Assembly: GCA_026225555.1 (NCBI GenBank)
Contig: JAMFSY010000146.1
Span: forward strand, 1-64,000
From: Methylacidiphilales bacterium
Lineage (GTDB): Bacteria; Verrucomicrobiota; Verrucomicrobiia; Methylacidiphilales; UBA1321
DNA length: 64,000 nt
Direction of reading: 5' to 3'
Shown here: in pieces, positions 28,501-37,289 of the stretch
How positions within the stretch are numbered: the stretch's first letter is position 1
How the letters are laid out: each line of letters begins with the position of its first letter
Translations under genes and position numbers: made by a program
The notes under the pieces: model-generated
What the model was told of the DNA's origin: nothing
Database searches by the model: none
The model's input: the letters and a program-made list of their open reading frames with translations, nothing else

Positions 28501-28936
28501 GGCTGAGCTGCAGGATCGGCACGCTCGAGGCGCTGTATTGCAGGATCAGCGGCGGCGTCGTGCCCGCCGGAAGCTGGCGCAACTGTGTCTGGGAAATCGC
28601 GGTCACCTGCGCCACGGCCATGTCGATTTTGACCGACGGATGGAAGTAAACTTTTACAACCGCGATGCCGTTCAGCGATTGCGATTCGATATGGTCGATG
28701 TCGTTGACCGTCGTGGTCAGCGCGCGTTCCGTGATGGTGACGATGTGTTGCTCCATCGCCTGGGGAGAAAAGCCGGTGTAGTTCCAAATGATACTGACTA
28801 CCGGAATATTAATATTGGGGAAAATATCCACCGGCATCTTCAGCACAAAAAGCGCCACGGGGCTAAGCAATAGAATAAGAAGCGCGGCCACCAAAAAGGT
28901 GTACGGGCGGTTAAGGGCTAATTTGACAATCCACAT
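25541..28936 (-). CDS. RND efflux transporter with His-rich insertion
   Basis: This 1131-residue pump has the RND plan and the charged block GILVDDATVTIEN. It is about 80 residues longer than usual because of a polar segment at about residues 493-568, between helix 6 and the amphipathic helix, rich in His, Pro and Gly (HAGHPAGAHPAEHGDDPSQH). That places it in the cytoplasm. Nine His residues in this stretch suggest metal binding, but this is inference. The adaptor gene follows 6 bases downstream. The orphan pump at 18221-21361 lacks the insertion. Confidence 0.93.
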   Translation of the reverse strand: MWIVKLALNRPYTFLVAALLILLLSPVALFVLKMPVDIFPNINIPVVSIIWNYTGFSPQAMEQHIVTITERALTTTVNDIDHIESQSLNGIAVVKVYFHPSVKIDMAVAQVTAISQTQLRQLPAGTTPPLILQYSASSVPILQLSLSSKTLSEQTLNDLSLNTIRPRLTTVQGAAIPYPYGGKQRQIQVDIDIPKLQARGLTPNDVVTAMGNQNLILPSGTAKIGQLEYDIALNGSPQTADDLNNLPIKAVNGSIIYIRDVAHVRDGFSPQTNIVRQDGVRSTLLSILKNGNVSTLNIVSDVEAMLPRIKPSLPPDLDVRALFDQSIFVRAAIWGVVKEGGIAACLTALMILLFLGDWRSTLIIAVSIPLSVLSSILILDMLGETINIMTLGGLALAVGILVDDATVTIENIDNHLSKGKDLHQGILDGASQIAVPAFVSSICICIVFVPMFLLSGVAKYLFVPLAESVVFAVMASYVLSRTLIPTLAMYLMKSEHAGHPAGAHPAEHGDDPSQHPDHDQKADGQAQGHPAMANRPPAARQLELGQPEQRALPITIPEQPHGPHKKEPKGFFGRFQHKFEEGFERMRAGYGNLLDQALALRWIFVIIFLTLCLGSLTLIPFLGQDFFPTVDAGQFKLHFRAKTGTRIEETAKLADQIEATIRKDIPADDINGILDNLGLPYSGINLSYSNSGVIGTSDGDIQVSLNRKHPTAEYQRKLRIDLPQQFPGTMFMFQPADIVSQILNFGLPAPIDIQLVGNNVGGNLAVAGKIVSQLNQVPGAVDVHVQQTYDEPQFAIKMDRSQANQLGITAKDISNSVLVALSGSFQTSPTFWLDPKNNVTYNVAVQSPQYAIGSLQDLENVPVQGVNSSQILANLASITRNSEPGTIYHYDIRPVIDIYANVQDTDLGSVSGQVNKITAGIQKDLPKGTELNVRGQVLTMNQSFQGLGLGLIGAVALVYLLMVVNFQSWSEPFIIIMALPGALAGIVWMLFLTGTSLSVPALMGAIMCIGVATANSILVISFAKERFAELKNARKAVHEAGTTRLRPVIMTALAMIIGMVPMALGLGEGGEQNAPLGRAVIGGLLVATVATLFFVPVVYSIVRGRRDEGEDEEESDDSTEINEPQPAYQTH

Positions 28937-29322
28937 GGCGTATTGATATCTCTCCGACTAAGAGACGCTTATAGTTGACGAAAAGGTTAACAAAAAAGTT
29001 GGGAAGATGAGAAACATTCTCAAGGAACCTGTATTTATGGAAAATGCAAGAGGGGGGAAATTCCCCGGCCCACGCTTCCTTGCCGCCTTGTAACCCTGTT
29101 TTAAGAAACATCGCGGTGTGGACCGGGTCTAACGACATATGCACCTACCGCCTCATCAGAAAAAACAGAAGGCAAAAAATGGACCCAAGGTACGGCCTTT
29201 TCTCAGTCAGCCGATTGCCGTCGTGACGCGGAATCTCGACCGGCTGGCATTTGACCTCGCCCAGGAATGGAGCGAAGATTGCCGCTCAACCAATCTTTAA
29301 ACGCCGAAATCCCCCTCTCCCT
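28937..29322. other. Divergent intergenic region with one palindrome
   Basis: This gap separates the RND operon (minus) and the redoxin gene (plus). GGGGAAATTCCCC at 29054-29066 is a perfect palindrome resembling the two sites at 7515-7562. It lies about 120 bp before the pump start and 260 bp before the redoxin start. I see no convincing gene in the small open frames. Confidence 0.5.
29054..29066. promoter_or_regulatory. Palindromic operator-like site
   Basis: The 13-base sequence GGGGAAATTCCCC is symmetric apart from the central base and sits between two divergent genes. Similar sites occur at 7515-7531, 7546-7562 and 30109-30120. It may bind the same regulator as those, possibly the activator encoded at 7907-9241. 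Confidence 0.4.
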
Positions 29323-29949
29323 ATGAATATGCGTCCCCTCATCGTTTCTCTTTTCTGCGGAGCCCTCTTCGGCCTCACCGCCTTCTCCGCCCAGGCTGCG
29401 ACCGCATCCATTGGTAAGAAGGCCCCCGACTTCACCCTCACCGGGGCCGATGGAAAGTCCCACTCGCTTTCCGATTTTTCCGGCAAGTTTATCGTGCTGG
29501 AATGGACCAATCCGCAATGTCCCTTCGTCAAAAAGTTTTACGGGTCCGATACCATGCAGACCTTGCAGAAGGAAGAGACTGCGAAGGGCGTCGCATGGCT
29601 GCGCATTAATTCAGGCGCGCCTGGCCACGATGGCTACCAGACCCCGGCAGAGCTCGCCTCCTACGTCTCCGACAACCACGTCGCGGCGACGCAAAGCCTG
29701 ATCGATCCGACCGGCAAGGTGGGGCATACCTATGGCGCGCGGAATACGCCGCAGATGTTCGTCATCGATGCCAAGGGCACGCTGATCTATGCGGGCGGGA
29801 TCGACAACAAGCCCTCCGCCGATCCGGCCGATATCGCGACTTCGACGAACTACGTGAAAGCCGCGCTCGATCAGGCCATGGCGGGCAAGCCCGTCGCCAC
29901 GCCCACGGCCCCTCCCTACGGCTGCTCGGTCAAGTACGCCAGCAACTAG
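29323..29949 (+). CDS. Secreted thioredoxin-fold redoxin (AhpC/TSA type)
   Basis: This 208-residue protein has a signal peptide (about 1-23, ending SAQA), a redoxin core GKKAPDFTLTGADGKSHSLSDF, the NPQCPFVKKFY active-site segment with a single peroxidatic-type Cys, and a C-terminal PYGCSVKY block. These features mark a widespread periplasmic redoxin group, often annotated as thioredoxin family, probably reducing peroxides or disulfides outside the cytoplasm. The start is chosen for the signal peptide; an earlier ATG adds a non-conserved tail. Its TAG stop coincides with the edge of a repeat element. Confidence 0.85.
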   Translation: MNMRPLIVSLFCGALFGLTAFSAQAATASIGKKAPDFTLTGADGKSHSLSDFSGKFIVLEWTNPQCPFVKKFYGSDTMQTLQKEETAKGVAWLRINSGAPGHDGYQTPAELASYVSDNHVAATQSLIDPTGKVGHTYGARNTPQMFVIDAKGTLIYAGGIDNKPSADPADIATSTNYVKAALDQAMAGKPVATPTAPPYGCSVKYASN

Positions 29950-30080
29950 AGCGATCTCGCGTTAAAATTCGGTCATCCTGAGCTTGTCGCACACACGTGT
30001 GGCAGGATCAGGTAGGTGGCCTCTTGCTTTTACCGAGGCAGAACTGATCTTTAGACAAGCTCAGGATGACCGAATTTTTT
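29947..30080. repeat. Dispersed palindromic repeat, copy 2
   Basis: Inverted arms at 29965-29988 and 30054-30077 match over 24 bases and include GTCATCCTGAGCTTGTC. The edge, TAGAGCGATCTCGCG, includes the stop codon of the redoxin gene. Next to the left arm is the variant CGCACACACGTGTGGCAGGA, seen again in copy 5. Six T follow the right arm, so the element may also terminate transcription. Confidence 0.8.
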
Positions 30081-30108
30081 GAGCGTGAGTCTCTTTCAGC
30101 GCCTCCCA

Positions 30109-30120
30109 GGGAAATTCCCC
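30109..30120. promoter_or_regulatory. Palindromic operator-like site upstream of rhaB
   Basis: GGGAAATTCCCC is near-identical to the sites at 29054-29066 and 7515-7562. It lies about 170 bp before the rhamnulokinase start. The rest of 30121-30286 holds no feature I can name. Confidence 0.35.
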
Positions 30121-30286
30121 AAAGCTTTCGCGGTTGACGCGATAGGGTGTTGCCAGTACGCTGTAGCTTAGAAAATTGCAACAGCATTGATGACGTCTCT
30201 CATCACTTGTTATTTTCGAGGTCACCTAACCACCCCCACCCAGAAAGCGGCTTCGTAGACTCCTGGCTCATCTTTTTCCTTTAAAC

Positions 30287-31777
30287 ATGAACACCACTTA
30301 TTATCTCGCCTGTGATCTTGGATCGGAGTCCGGCCGCATCGTGTTGGGAGTTTTAAACAAAGGGCAGCTTAGCCTCGAAGAAATTCACACTTTCCCGAAT
30401 CAGACCGAACGGACCAACGGCCATCTCTGTTGGAATCTGGAGGCGCTGGAAAAGGAAATTTTCATCGGAATCGAGAAGGCCGCGCGGCTCGAATTTCCCA
30501 TCTCCGGCCTGAGCGCGAATTCTTCCGGCTGCGACTACGTCCTGCTCGACCGGAACAATCGCCCGCTGCAACCGCCGGCCTGCGGCGGCAACGGCTACGA
30601 TGCGGACGGCACCGCGCGCCTGCTCGAAAAGCTGCCCCTCGCCACCATTTATGCGGAGACGGGCATCCCGCTTATGCCGCTGCATACGCTTTTTCAGCTC
30701 GAGGCCGATCAGCAGGCCGACCCGGCGATGTTCCTGCGCGCGGAACGTTTTCTGCCCATGGCCGATTATCTCAACTCCCGTTTTTCCGGTGTGGCCGCGT
30801 GTGAGGAATCGCTGGCCAGCACGACGCAGATGTACAACCCGCAGACCCATGCCTGGTCACCCAAGCTCGTCGCGGCGCTCAATTTGCGCGGCTCGATGCT
30901 GCCCCGGCTGGTGCCGAGCGGCACGGCGTTTGGCCCGGTCATCGACCAGTTGCGTAAATATCCGGCGATGCTCACCACGCGGGTGGTCGCCAGTTGCTCG
31001 CACGATACCGCCGCCGCCGTCGCCGCCGTGCCCGCGCGCAGCGAACAGCGTTGGGCTTATCTTCATTCCGACGCGCGGTCCCAGTTTGGCGTGGAGCTCA
31101 ATGCGCCGATCATGAACAGCCTCGCGCGGGAAAGCGGCTTCACCAACGAGGTGGGCTTGGGCGGCTCCATCCGGTTCCTGAAATGTGGCGCGGGCCTGGC
31201 GCTCGTGCAGGCGTGCCGCCGGAGTTGGGAGGCAGCCGGCCAAAGTTATTCCGATGATGAACTTGTTCTTCTGGCCACGGAGAGCGGTTCGGCGAAAGCT
31301 CACATCGCGCCGGAGGACCCGCGCTTTCACGAGCCGGGCGATTTGCCCAAGCGGATCGCCTCCTTTTGCCGCGAGACGGATCAGCCTGTACCGTCCACGC
31401 CGGGGGAAGTCATCCGCACCGTGCTGGAAAGCCTCGCCCTGGCGCATGGCGAAACGTTGCGCCAACTCGAGGCGATTACCGGTCGCGAGCTGGAGGTGCT
31501 GCACGTCGTCGGGCGCGGCGCGCGCCATGAGTTGCTCAACCAATTGACGGCGGATGTCACCGGCCTGCCGGTGGTGGTCGGCCCGGTCGACGCCACGGCC
31601 ATTGGCAATATCCTCGTCCAGGCGCTTGCGCTCTGGCATCTCAAATCGCCGGACCACTTGCGGAGCCTCGTCGCTTCCTCGTTTCCGACCCGCATCCTCA
31701 AGCCGGGCCGCGGCTTCGATAAAAAGATTCGCGAGCGTTTTGCGGCGCTGACGGATCTGCGCCACGCGGTGGTCTGA
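30287..31777 (+). CDS. rhaB: Rhamnulokinase
   Basis: Rhamnulokinase phosphorylates L-rhamnulose to rhamnulose 1-phosphate in rhamnose breakdown. The 496-residue protein has the FGGY-kinase plan: N-terminal phosphate loop (ACDLGSESGRIVLG), SGLSANSSGCDYVLLD, ASCSHDTAAAVAAVP in the middle and the nucleotide-binding HVVGRGARHELLNQLTADVTGLPVV near residues 405-430. RhaB-type features favour rhamnulokinase over xylulokinase, though no other rha gene lies beside it. Several U/A-rich bases and repeat copy 3 follow its stop codon. Confidence 0.88.
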   Translation: MNTTYYLACDLGSESGRIVLGVLNKGQLSLEEIHTFPNQTERTNGHLCWNLEALEKEIFIGIEKAARLEFPISGLSANSSGCDYVLLDRNNRPLQPPACGGNGYDADGTARLLEKLPLATIYAETGIPLMPLHTLFQLEADQQADPAMFLRAERFLPMADYLNSRFSGVAACEESLASTTQMYNPQTHAWSPKLVAALNLRGSMLPRLVPSGTAFGPVIDQLRKYPAMLTTRVVASCSHDTAAAVAAVPARSEQRWAYLHSDARSQFGVELNAPIMNSLARESGFTNEVGLGGSIRFLKCGAGLALVQACRRSWEAAGQSYSDDELVLLATESGSAKAHIAPEDPRFHEPGDLPKRIASFCRETDQPVPSTPGEVIRTVLESLALAHGETLRQLEAITGRELEVLHVVGRGARHELLNQLTADVTGLPVVVGPVDATAIGNILVQALALWHLKSPDHLRSLVASSFPTRILKPGRGFDKKIRERFAALTDLRHAVV

Positions 31778-31795
31778 GGGGGACGGGATGACGGG

Positions 31796-31944
31796 ATGGG
31801 ATAGGAGCTTGAAAAAGGCTCATTCTCCAAAAATCCGGTCATCCTGAGCTTGTCGAAGGATCAGTTCAGTTGCCCTTTTACCGAGGCAAAACTGATCCTT
31901 CGACGAGCTCAGGATGACAGATTATTTAACTGGAAATTGTTCTA
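31796..31944. repeat. Dispersed palindromic repeat, copy 3
   Basis: Arms at 31838-31866 and 31890-31918 are 29 bases with one mismatch. The outer right end, read on the minus strand, is CTAGAACAATTTCCAGTTAA and begins inside the TAG stop codon (31942-31944) of the convergent kinase gene. The left outer part (ATAGGAGCTTGAAAAAGG) resembles the segment at 7576-7595. The centre is the reverse complement of the centre of copy 5. Confidence 0.85.
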
Positions 31945-33660
31945 GTGGCCCCGCGTCTCGTCGGGATCGTTGACCGGAAAGAGCAGCTTGAACTTCGTGC
32001 CTTGGCCGACCTTGGATTCCACCTGCACCTTGGCCTGGTGATTCTCCATGATCTTCTGCACGATCGCCAGGCCGATGCCGGTGCCGGAGTCCTTGGTGGT
32101 CAGGAACGGGGCGAAGAGCGCCTCCACCTGCTTCGCCGACATGCCCGAGCCATTGTCGCGGATCGCCAGGGCGATATAGGGCACGCGGTCGATCTCCTCC
32201 AGCGTGGCGCTCAGGCGCAACATGCCGCCGGAAGGCATGGCCTGCGCCGCGTTCAAAATCAGGTTCAACAGCACCTGCTCGATCTGCGAACGGTCGGCGC
32301 GCAAGGGAGGGAGGCCGTCGGCCACCACGCTTCGCACCTCGATTCCCTGCTGCTGCAATTTGTGGCGCGTCAGCAGGAAAACATCGTCGATCAATTGGGT
32401 CGCGTACACGGGTTGTTTGATCGGCTCCGAGGACCGCGCAAAGCTGAGCACCTGGTCGAGAATGCGGTTCATCTGCCGCATCTTTTCGCCGATCAATTCG
32501 GCATCGCGCTTGGAGGTCTCGTCCATTTCCAGTGTTTCGACCAGCGCGTGGAAAAGCATCTGCACGACCGTGAGGGGATTACGGATCTCGTGCGCGATTT
32601 CCGCCGCGAGCAGGCCGAGGGCGGAAAGCCGTTCGCTCGCACGGAGCTTTTCCTCCATGTCGACCACCCGCGCGAGCAGTCGTCCTTTTTCAATCGCGAC
32701 AGCGGAGAGATCGGCCAGTGTGCTCAGCAGCTTGATTTCGTCGTTGGAAAAGCGGTGGCGCTGCTGGGTGTAGATGGCGAGCACGCCGATGGTCTTCTCG
32801 CCGAAAGTCAGCGGCACCGCGAGCATCGAGACGAGGCTTTCCTTGCGCGCGATGTCGGACTGGACGTAGCGCTTCTCCTCGCCGACATCGACCACGGCGA
32901 TCGGCTTCCCGCGCTTGACCACGCTGCCGAGCAGGGAGTCCTCCGTGCTCAGGTTGGGCTTCTCGCGGTAGAGCTTCGTCCCGCCATGGCAGGCGCGGAG
33001 AATCAGTTCCGTGCCGTCCTCATTGAGCAGGAAGACGGAAGAGACCCGGGTCTTCATCAGCCGGAAGGTCTGCACGTTGATCTGCTCCAGGATCTCGTCG
33101 AGATTCGTCTCGGAAATGATCATCTGCGCGATGTTAACCAGGCTGGCGAGTTGCCTTCCCTTCAGGCGCAACTGGTCGATTTCCCAGGCGAGCTCCAGCC
33201 ATTTCGCGGCTTCGGAGGCCATGTCCACGAGCCGCGCCTCGTCGGTCTCGCTGAAGGCATCGACCTTGGTCGAATCGACGTTGAGCAACCCCACGACCTG
33301 ACCGCGCATTTCCACCGGCACGGCCATCTCGGAGCGCACCTTGGCGCTGATCGCGACATAGCGCTTTTCCTGCCGCACGTCTCCGGTGCGCAACGGTTTC
33401 CCGGTCGTGGCCACCCAGCCGGTGATGCCTTGTCCGGGGCGCAGCTTCACCCGCTTGGCGCGTTCGCTGAGTCCGTGGCTTGCCTCGATATCGAGATAGC
33501 CCGAGTTCGGGTTGATCAGGATGAACGATCCGCAATCGGCGCGGGTCGAGCGCACGGCGGCGGTGAGGATCCGGTCGATCGCCTTCTGCGGATGGAGCAG
33601 CGTGCGCAAATCGCGCCGCCCCAATTCCGAGAAAAGCGTGGGCCGGGTCTTCGTTTTCAT
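31942..33660 (-). CDS. Soluble GAF-domain sensor histidine kinase
   Basis: This 572-residue kinase has two GAF domains (about 20-175 and 190-335), a HisKA domain with the phospho-acceptor His357 in AEIAHEIRNPLT, and a HATPase domain (NLILNAAQAM, DNGSGM, GTGIGLAIVQK). It has no membrane helix, so it should sense a cytoplasmic small molecule. Its ATG overlaps the glnD stop (ATGA), implying coupled translation, which hints at a nitrogen-status signal. No response regulator lies beside it. The TAG stop falls inside repeat copy 3. Confidence 0.92.
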   Translation of the reverse strand: MKTKTRPTLFSELGRRDLRTLLHPQKAIDRILTAAVRSTRADCGSFILINPNSGYLDIEASHGLSERAKRVKLRPGQGITGWVATTGKPLRTGDVRQEKRYVAISAKVRSEMAVPVEMRGQVVGLLNVDSTKVDAFSETDEARLVDMASEAAKWLELAWEIDQLRLKGRQLASLVNIAQMIISETNLDEILEQINVQTFRLMKTRVSSVFLLNEDGTELILRACHGGTKLYREKPNLSTEDSLLGSVVKRGKPIAVVDVGEEKRYVQSDIARKESLVSMLAVPLTFGEKTIGVLAIYTQQRHRFSNDEIKLLSTLADLSAVAIEKGRLLARVVDMEEKLRASERLSALGLLAAEIAHEIRNPLTVVQMLFHALVETLEMDETSKRDAELIGEKMRQMNRILDQVLSFARSSEPIKQPVYATQLIDDVFLLTRHKLQQQGIEVRSVVADGLPPLRADRSQIEQVLLNLILNAAQAMPSGGMLRLSATLEEIDRVPYIALAIRDNGSGMSAKQVEALFAPFLTTKDSGTGIGLAIVQKIMENHQAKVQVESKVGQGTKFKLLFPVNDPDETRGH

Positions 33661-36398
33661 GGCTTGATGTGCGCGTGCACTTTCTGCGTGAGCGCGGTGA
33701 GGACTTCCTCGGATTCGATTTTATTGCCCTCTTTATCCGTGAGGTAAAAGGTGTCGAGCGCGGCGCCCTTCTCGGTCGTGATGCGGGCCGAGACGATGTT
33801 CAGGCCCGTTTCCACCAGCGCGTAGGCGATCCGATAGAGCAGGCCGGGGTAATCGGCGGTCTGCACGTCGAGCAGCGTGTAAGCGCTTGAGGCGCTTTGA
33901 TCGACTGAGACCTGCGTCGTCATTTGCGAGGGATCGTAAGCGGGGATGCGCGGCTTCGTCTTCCGCGCGAACGCCTTGTCGAAGTCGAACTGCTCCATGC
34001 TCATCGCCTGCACCAGGATTTTCTCGAAGGCGGCGCGATCACGCGGATCGGTCACCGCTTCCACCTTGTCGGTCGCGACGAAGAAGGTCTCGATGGCGAT
34101 ATCATCCGCGCGCGTGAAGATGTCGGCCTTCAAGATCGTGAGGCTGCAAGCCGCGAAGGACCCGGTGACCCGCGCGAAAATATGGTCGCGGTCCCACGTC
34201 ACCACCGTCACCTCGGAATGGCCCTGCTCGGGAAAGTGCCGCCAGTGGATCATCGGATGCAGCGACGCGTCGTCATGCGAGATCTGGTACTTGAGGAAGC
34301 CGTGCACGATGCTGATGTGCTCGCGGATCAGGTCCTCGGACATCACCTCGAAATAGCTCGGCGGCAGATTCTCGAAATGGGCGGCGATCTCGCCCGGATC
34401 GAACTGGCGGTCGAGATTCTTCAGCAGCCGCTGCTGCGTCTCGAGTCGCGCCTGTTCGGCGAACGCGACAAACTCCGTGATGCCGCTGAGCGCGCGCGAG
34501 GTGCGATGGTAAAGCTGCCAGAGCAGGAGGTCCTTCCAGTCCGAATAGGTGCGGCCCGAGCCGGTGCCCTGCGTATCGGCGAAGGTCAGCAGCATCAGCA
34601 TGTCCAGTCGTTCCTGCGTTTGCACGATGCGCGCGAATTCGATGATGGTTTCCTCGTTATCGAGGTTCTTGCGCCGCGCGATTTCCGACATGGTCAGGTG
34701 ATGGTCCACCAGGAAAACGAGGGTGGAGAGATCCGTGCCCTTGATGCGCATCCGCCGGGCCACGCGCACGGCGTTGACCGCGCTCGCCTCTGCGTGCCGT
34801 TTGCTGTTCTCGGACTTGCCCGAGTCGTGCAGCAGCATCGCGAGGTAAAGAATGTGCGGCTTGGAGATTTGCTGAAGCAGCGGCTTGTATTTGGAGAGAG
34901 GCGGCTCGCTCGCGTCGATGATCTTGTCGAGGACCTCGATGCAGACGAGGGTGTGCTCATCGGCGGTGTAGCGATGGAAAAACTCGTGCTGCACGAGACA
35001 CGTCAGCGGACGGAATTCCGGAAAGAACCGCCCCAGAAAACCCATCTCGTGCATCGTCCGCAACGTGCGCCCGACCTGGCCCTTGCGCGAGACGATGGCC
35101 AGCAGGGTTTCGCGCACCGCCGTCTGGTAAATGAAATGGCGGTCCACCAGGTAGAGCCGTCGCCGCAGGCGCAGCTTCAGCTCCGCGCCCAACTCGGCGT
35201 CGTGCTGTTGGGCGATCAGGAAAACGCGGGCCAGCCGCAAGGGCTCGTCCGAGAAGGTGGTGGTCGACTCGGCCTCCAGCTCGCCATTCTCCAGGATGAA
35301 GCCGTCGATCTCCTGTCGCTGCTTCGCGCGAAAGGGCAGGAAGGCCCAGCGCGCCCGCGCCGGTTTGATCTCGCCGCCGCAGATCCGCTGACAGAGCGTG
35401 TTGCCGAGGTTGAAGAGCATCGACGTGTTCTCGTAGTAATCGCGCATGAAGGCCTCCATCCGGCGCAGGATGGTGCGGTGCTGGTAACGGAAGCTGTCGG
35501 CGATTTCGCCCTGAAGACGAAGAGTGAGAATATCACCCGCGCGCTTCTGCAGGTAATGCAGCTCGGTGCGAACACGCAGCAAAAAGTCGTAGGCGCGGTC
35601 GAGTTGCTTGCGTTCGGTCGGAGTGATCAGTTTGGCATCGACGTAGTGCTGGGTGTTTTCCAGCCCCTTCTTCACCTTGCCGATCCAGAGAAGATTCTGA
35701 TAATCGCGCAGTCCGCCGCAGCCGTTCTTCACGTTCGGCTCCTGCAGGAAGACGGTGTTGCCCGCTTTCTCGTGCCGATCCTTTTGGTCGGCGACGCGCC
35801 AGGAGAGAAATTCCTTTTCGTGCCCGTGCAGGCAGCGCCGTTCAAAGGTCTTTCCGAATTCCGTGAAGAGGGGTTCGTCGCCGCAAAGGAAGCGCGCCTC
35901 GAGCAGCGAGGTCTTCGTTCGCAAATCCCCGTTCGCCTGGCTGACCAGCTCGGGCATGGTGCGCGTGGCATGGCCGACCTGGAAGCCGATGTCCCACAGC
36001 ATATAGAGAATGTGCTGAACGATGTCGTTTACCTGCACGGCGGTCTTCTCGCTCGCGTAGAGAAAGAGGATGTCGATGTCGCTGTAGGGATTGAGTTCCC
36101 CGCGACCGAAGCCGCCCACGGCGAGCAACGCAATGCGCGGCGGCTGGTCGAGGTGCGCCTTTTGATGCGTCTCCCATGCCCCGGCCCAGATGTGACGGAG
36201 CATCACGGTGATTACATCCGCGCGGCGTTGCACGAGCTCGCGCCCGCCTTCGCCGTGCATGTGTTCGAGCTTGAGCCGGTGTTCCTCCAGCTTGAGAAAG
36301 CGGCGATAGATATCGAGCAAATCGGTCGGCCGCAGGTGAGCACTGTTCACCAATTCGCGCTCCGCGTGGCGGAGGACCTTTTCCAGATAGACCGGCAT
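33657..36398 (-). CDS. glnD: PII uridylyltransferase/uridylyl-removing enzyme
   Basis: GlnD modifies and demodifies PII proteins in response to glutamine. This 913-residue protein has the nucleotidyltransferase motif VGGFGRGELNPYSDIDILFLY (about residues 95-115), an HD domain (AMLLHDSGKS, LVDHHLTMS) and two C-terminal ACT-like domains, with YTLLDVQTADYPGLLYRIAYALVETGLNIVSARI in the last. The ATG at 36398 is preferred over a TTG 12 codons upstream. The downstream kinase gene overlaps by four bases. No PII gene is in the window. Confidence 0.95.
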   Translation of the reverse strand: MPVYLEKVLRHAERELVNSAHLRPTDLLDIYRRFLKLEEHRLKLEHMHGEGGRELVQRRADVITVMLRHIWAGAWETHQKAHLDQPPRIALLAVGGFGRGELNPYSDIDILFLYASEKTAVQVNDIVQHILYMLWDIGFQVGHATRTMPELVSQANGDLRTKTSLLEARFLCGDEPLFTEFGKTFERRCLHGHEKEFLSWRVADQKDRHEKAGNTVFLQEPNVKNGCGGLRDYQNLLWIGKVKKGLENTQHYVDAKLITPTERKQLDRAYDFLLRVRTELHYLQKRAGDILTLRLQGEIADSFRYQHRTILRRMEAFMRDYYENTSMLFNLGNTLCQRICGGEIKPARARWAFLPFRAKQRQEIDGFILENGELEAESTTTFSDEPLRLARVFLIAQQHDAELGAELKLRLRRRLYLVDRHFIYQTAVRETLLAIVSRKGQVGRTLRTMHEMGFLGRFFPEFRPLTCLVQHEFFHRYTADEHTLVCIEVLDKIIDASEPPLSKYKPLLQQISKPHILYLAMLLHDSGKSENSKRHAEASAVNAVRVARRMRIKGTDLSTLVFLVDHHLTMSEIARRKNLDNEETIIEFARIVQTQERLDMLMLLTFADTQGTGSGRTYSDWKDLLLWQLYHRTSRALSGITEFVAFAEQARLETQQRLLKNLDRQFDPGEIAAHFENLPPSYFEVMSEDLIREHISIVHGFLKYQISHDDASLHPMIHWRHFPEQGHSEVTVVTWDRDHIFARVTGSFAACSLTILKADIFTRADDIAIETFFVATDKVEAVTDPRDRAAFEKILVQAMSMEQFDFDKAFARKTKPRIPAYDPSQMTTQVSVDQSASSAYTLLDVQTADYPGLLYRIAYALVETGLNIVSARITTEKGAALDTFYLTDKEGNKIESEEVLTALTQKVHAHIKP

Positions 36399-36524
36399 CC
36401 GATGAAAGTTAGGCAGGGCGCAAGGGTAATTCAATGGGTAAACGAACTTAAGCTGGGACGGCGTCCCCGCCGGGAGAGGAGCTCTTGGCTTGTCCTCGAA
36501 ACACCGACGCGTCTACTCTGGTGA

Positions 36525-37289
36525 ATGCCTACCCTTGGATTGAACATCGATCACGTGGCCACGCTCCGGCAGGCCCGTTACCGCGATTGGAAGCAGGGGC
36601 TTCCCCCCGAGCCCAACGTGCTCGACGCCGCCCGCGCGGCCGAGCAGGCCGGGGTCGATTCCATCACCGTTCACTTGCGCGAGGATCGCCGCCACATCCA
36701 GGACGCCGACGTGCGCGAACTGGCCAACGCCATTCTCATTCCGCTCAACCTCGAAATGGCCGCGACGCCCGCGATGACCGCCCATGCCATCGAGATCGGG
36801 CCGGAGGAAGTCTGCCTCGTGCCGGAAAATCGCGAGGAGGTCACGACCGAGGGCGGCCTCGATCTCCTGGCCGATCTTCCCCGCCTCAAGGCCGTGGTCC
36901 GCGAACTCAACGCGGGCAAGATCGATGTCAGCGCCTTCATCGACGCCGACCTGGAGCAAATCGAGGCGGCCCATCGCATCGGCGCGCAAAGCGTTGAGCT
37001 CCATACCGGCGTCTACGCCAACGCCACGAGCCTGCGCGCCCGGCAAAAGGAACTCGCGCGCCACGGCCGTGCCGCCGCCCGCGCCCACGATCTCGGGATG
37101 CGCGTCAATGCCGGTCACGGCCTGCATTATTCCAACGTTCGTGAATACATCGAGGATGTGCCGCATCTCTATACGCTCAACATCGGCCATGCCATTATTT
37201 CCCGCGCCATTTTCGTGGGACTCGACAAGGCGGTGACCGAAATGATGACTCTCCTCCGCAGCCGCGAATACGTGCCAAACGCGGATTAG
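36525..37289 (+). CDS. pdxJ: Pyridoxine 5'-phosphate synthase
   Basis: PdxJ condenses 1-deoxyxylulose 5-phosphate with 3-amino-2-oxopropyl phosphate to give pyridoxine 5'-phosphate. The 254-residue protein has the family blocks LGLNIDHVATLRQAR, ITVHLREDRRHIQDADV, EICLVPE-like region EEVCLVPENREEVTTEGGLD, SVELHTGVYAN and VNAGHGLHYSN. Length is close to that of E. coli PdxJ (243). The gene is divergent from glnD, with about 125 bp between. Its TAG stop lies at the edge of repeat copy 4. Confidence 0.97.
   Translation: MPTLGLNIDHVATLRQARYRDWKQGLPPEPNVLDAARAAEQAGVDSITVHLREDRRHIQDADVRELANAILIPLNLEMAATPAMTAHAIEIGPEEVCLVPENREEVTTEGGLDLLADLPRLKAVVRELNAGKIDVSAFIDADLEQIEAAHRIGAQSVELHTGVYANATSLRARQKELARHGRAAARAHDLGMRVNAGHGLHYSNVREYIEDVPHLYTLNIGHAIISRAIFVGLDKAVTEMMTLLRSREYVPNAD

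Noticed and set aside
28911-29144. 77-codon minus-strand frame upstream of the RND pump
   Set aside because: It overlaps the pump start and shows no protein-like pattern.
34000-36500. Very long plus-strand open frame opposite glnD
   Set aside because: It is a GC-rich shadow of glnD; all known motifs lie on the minus strand.
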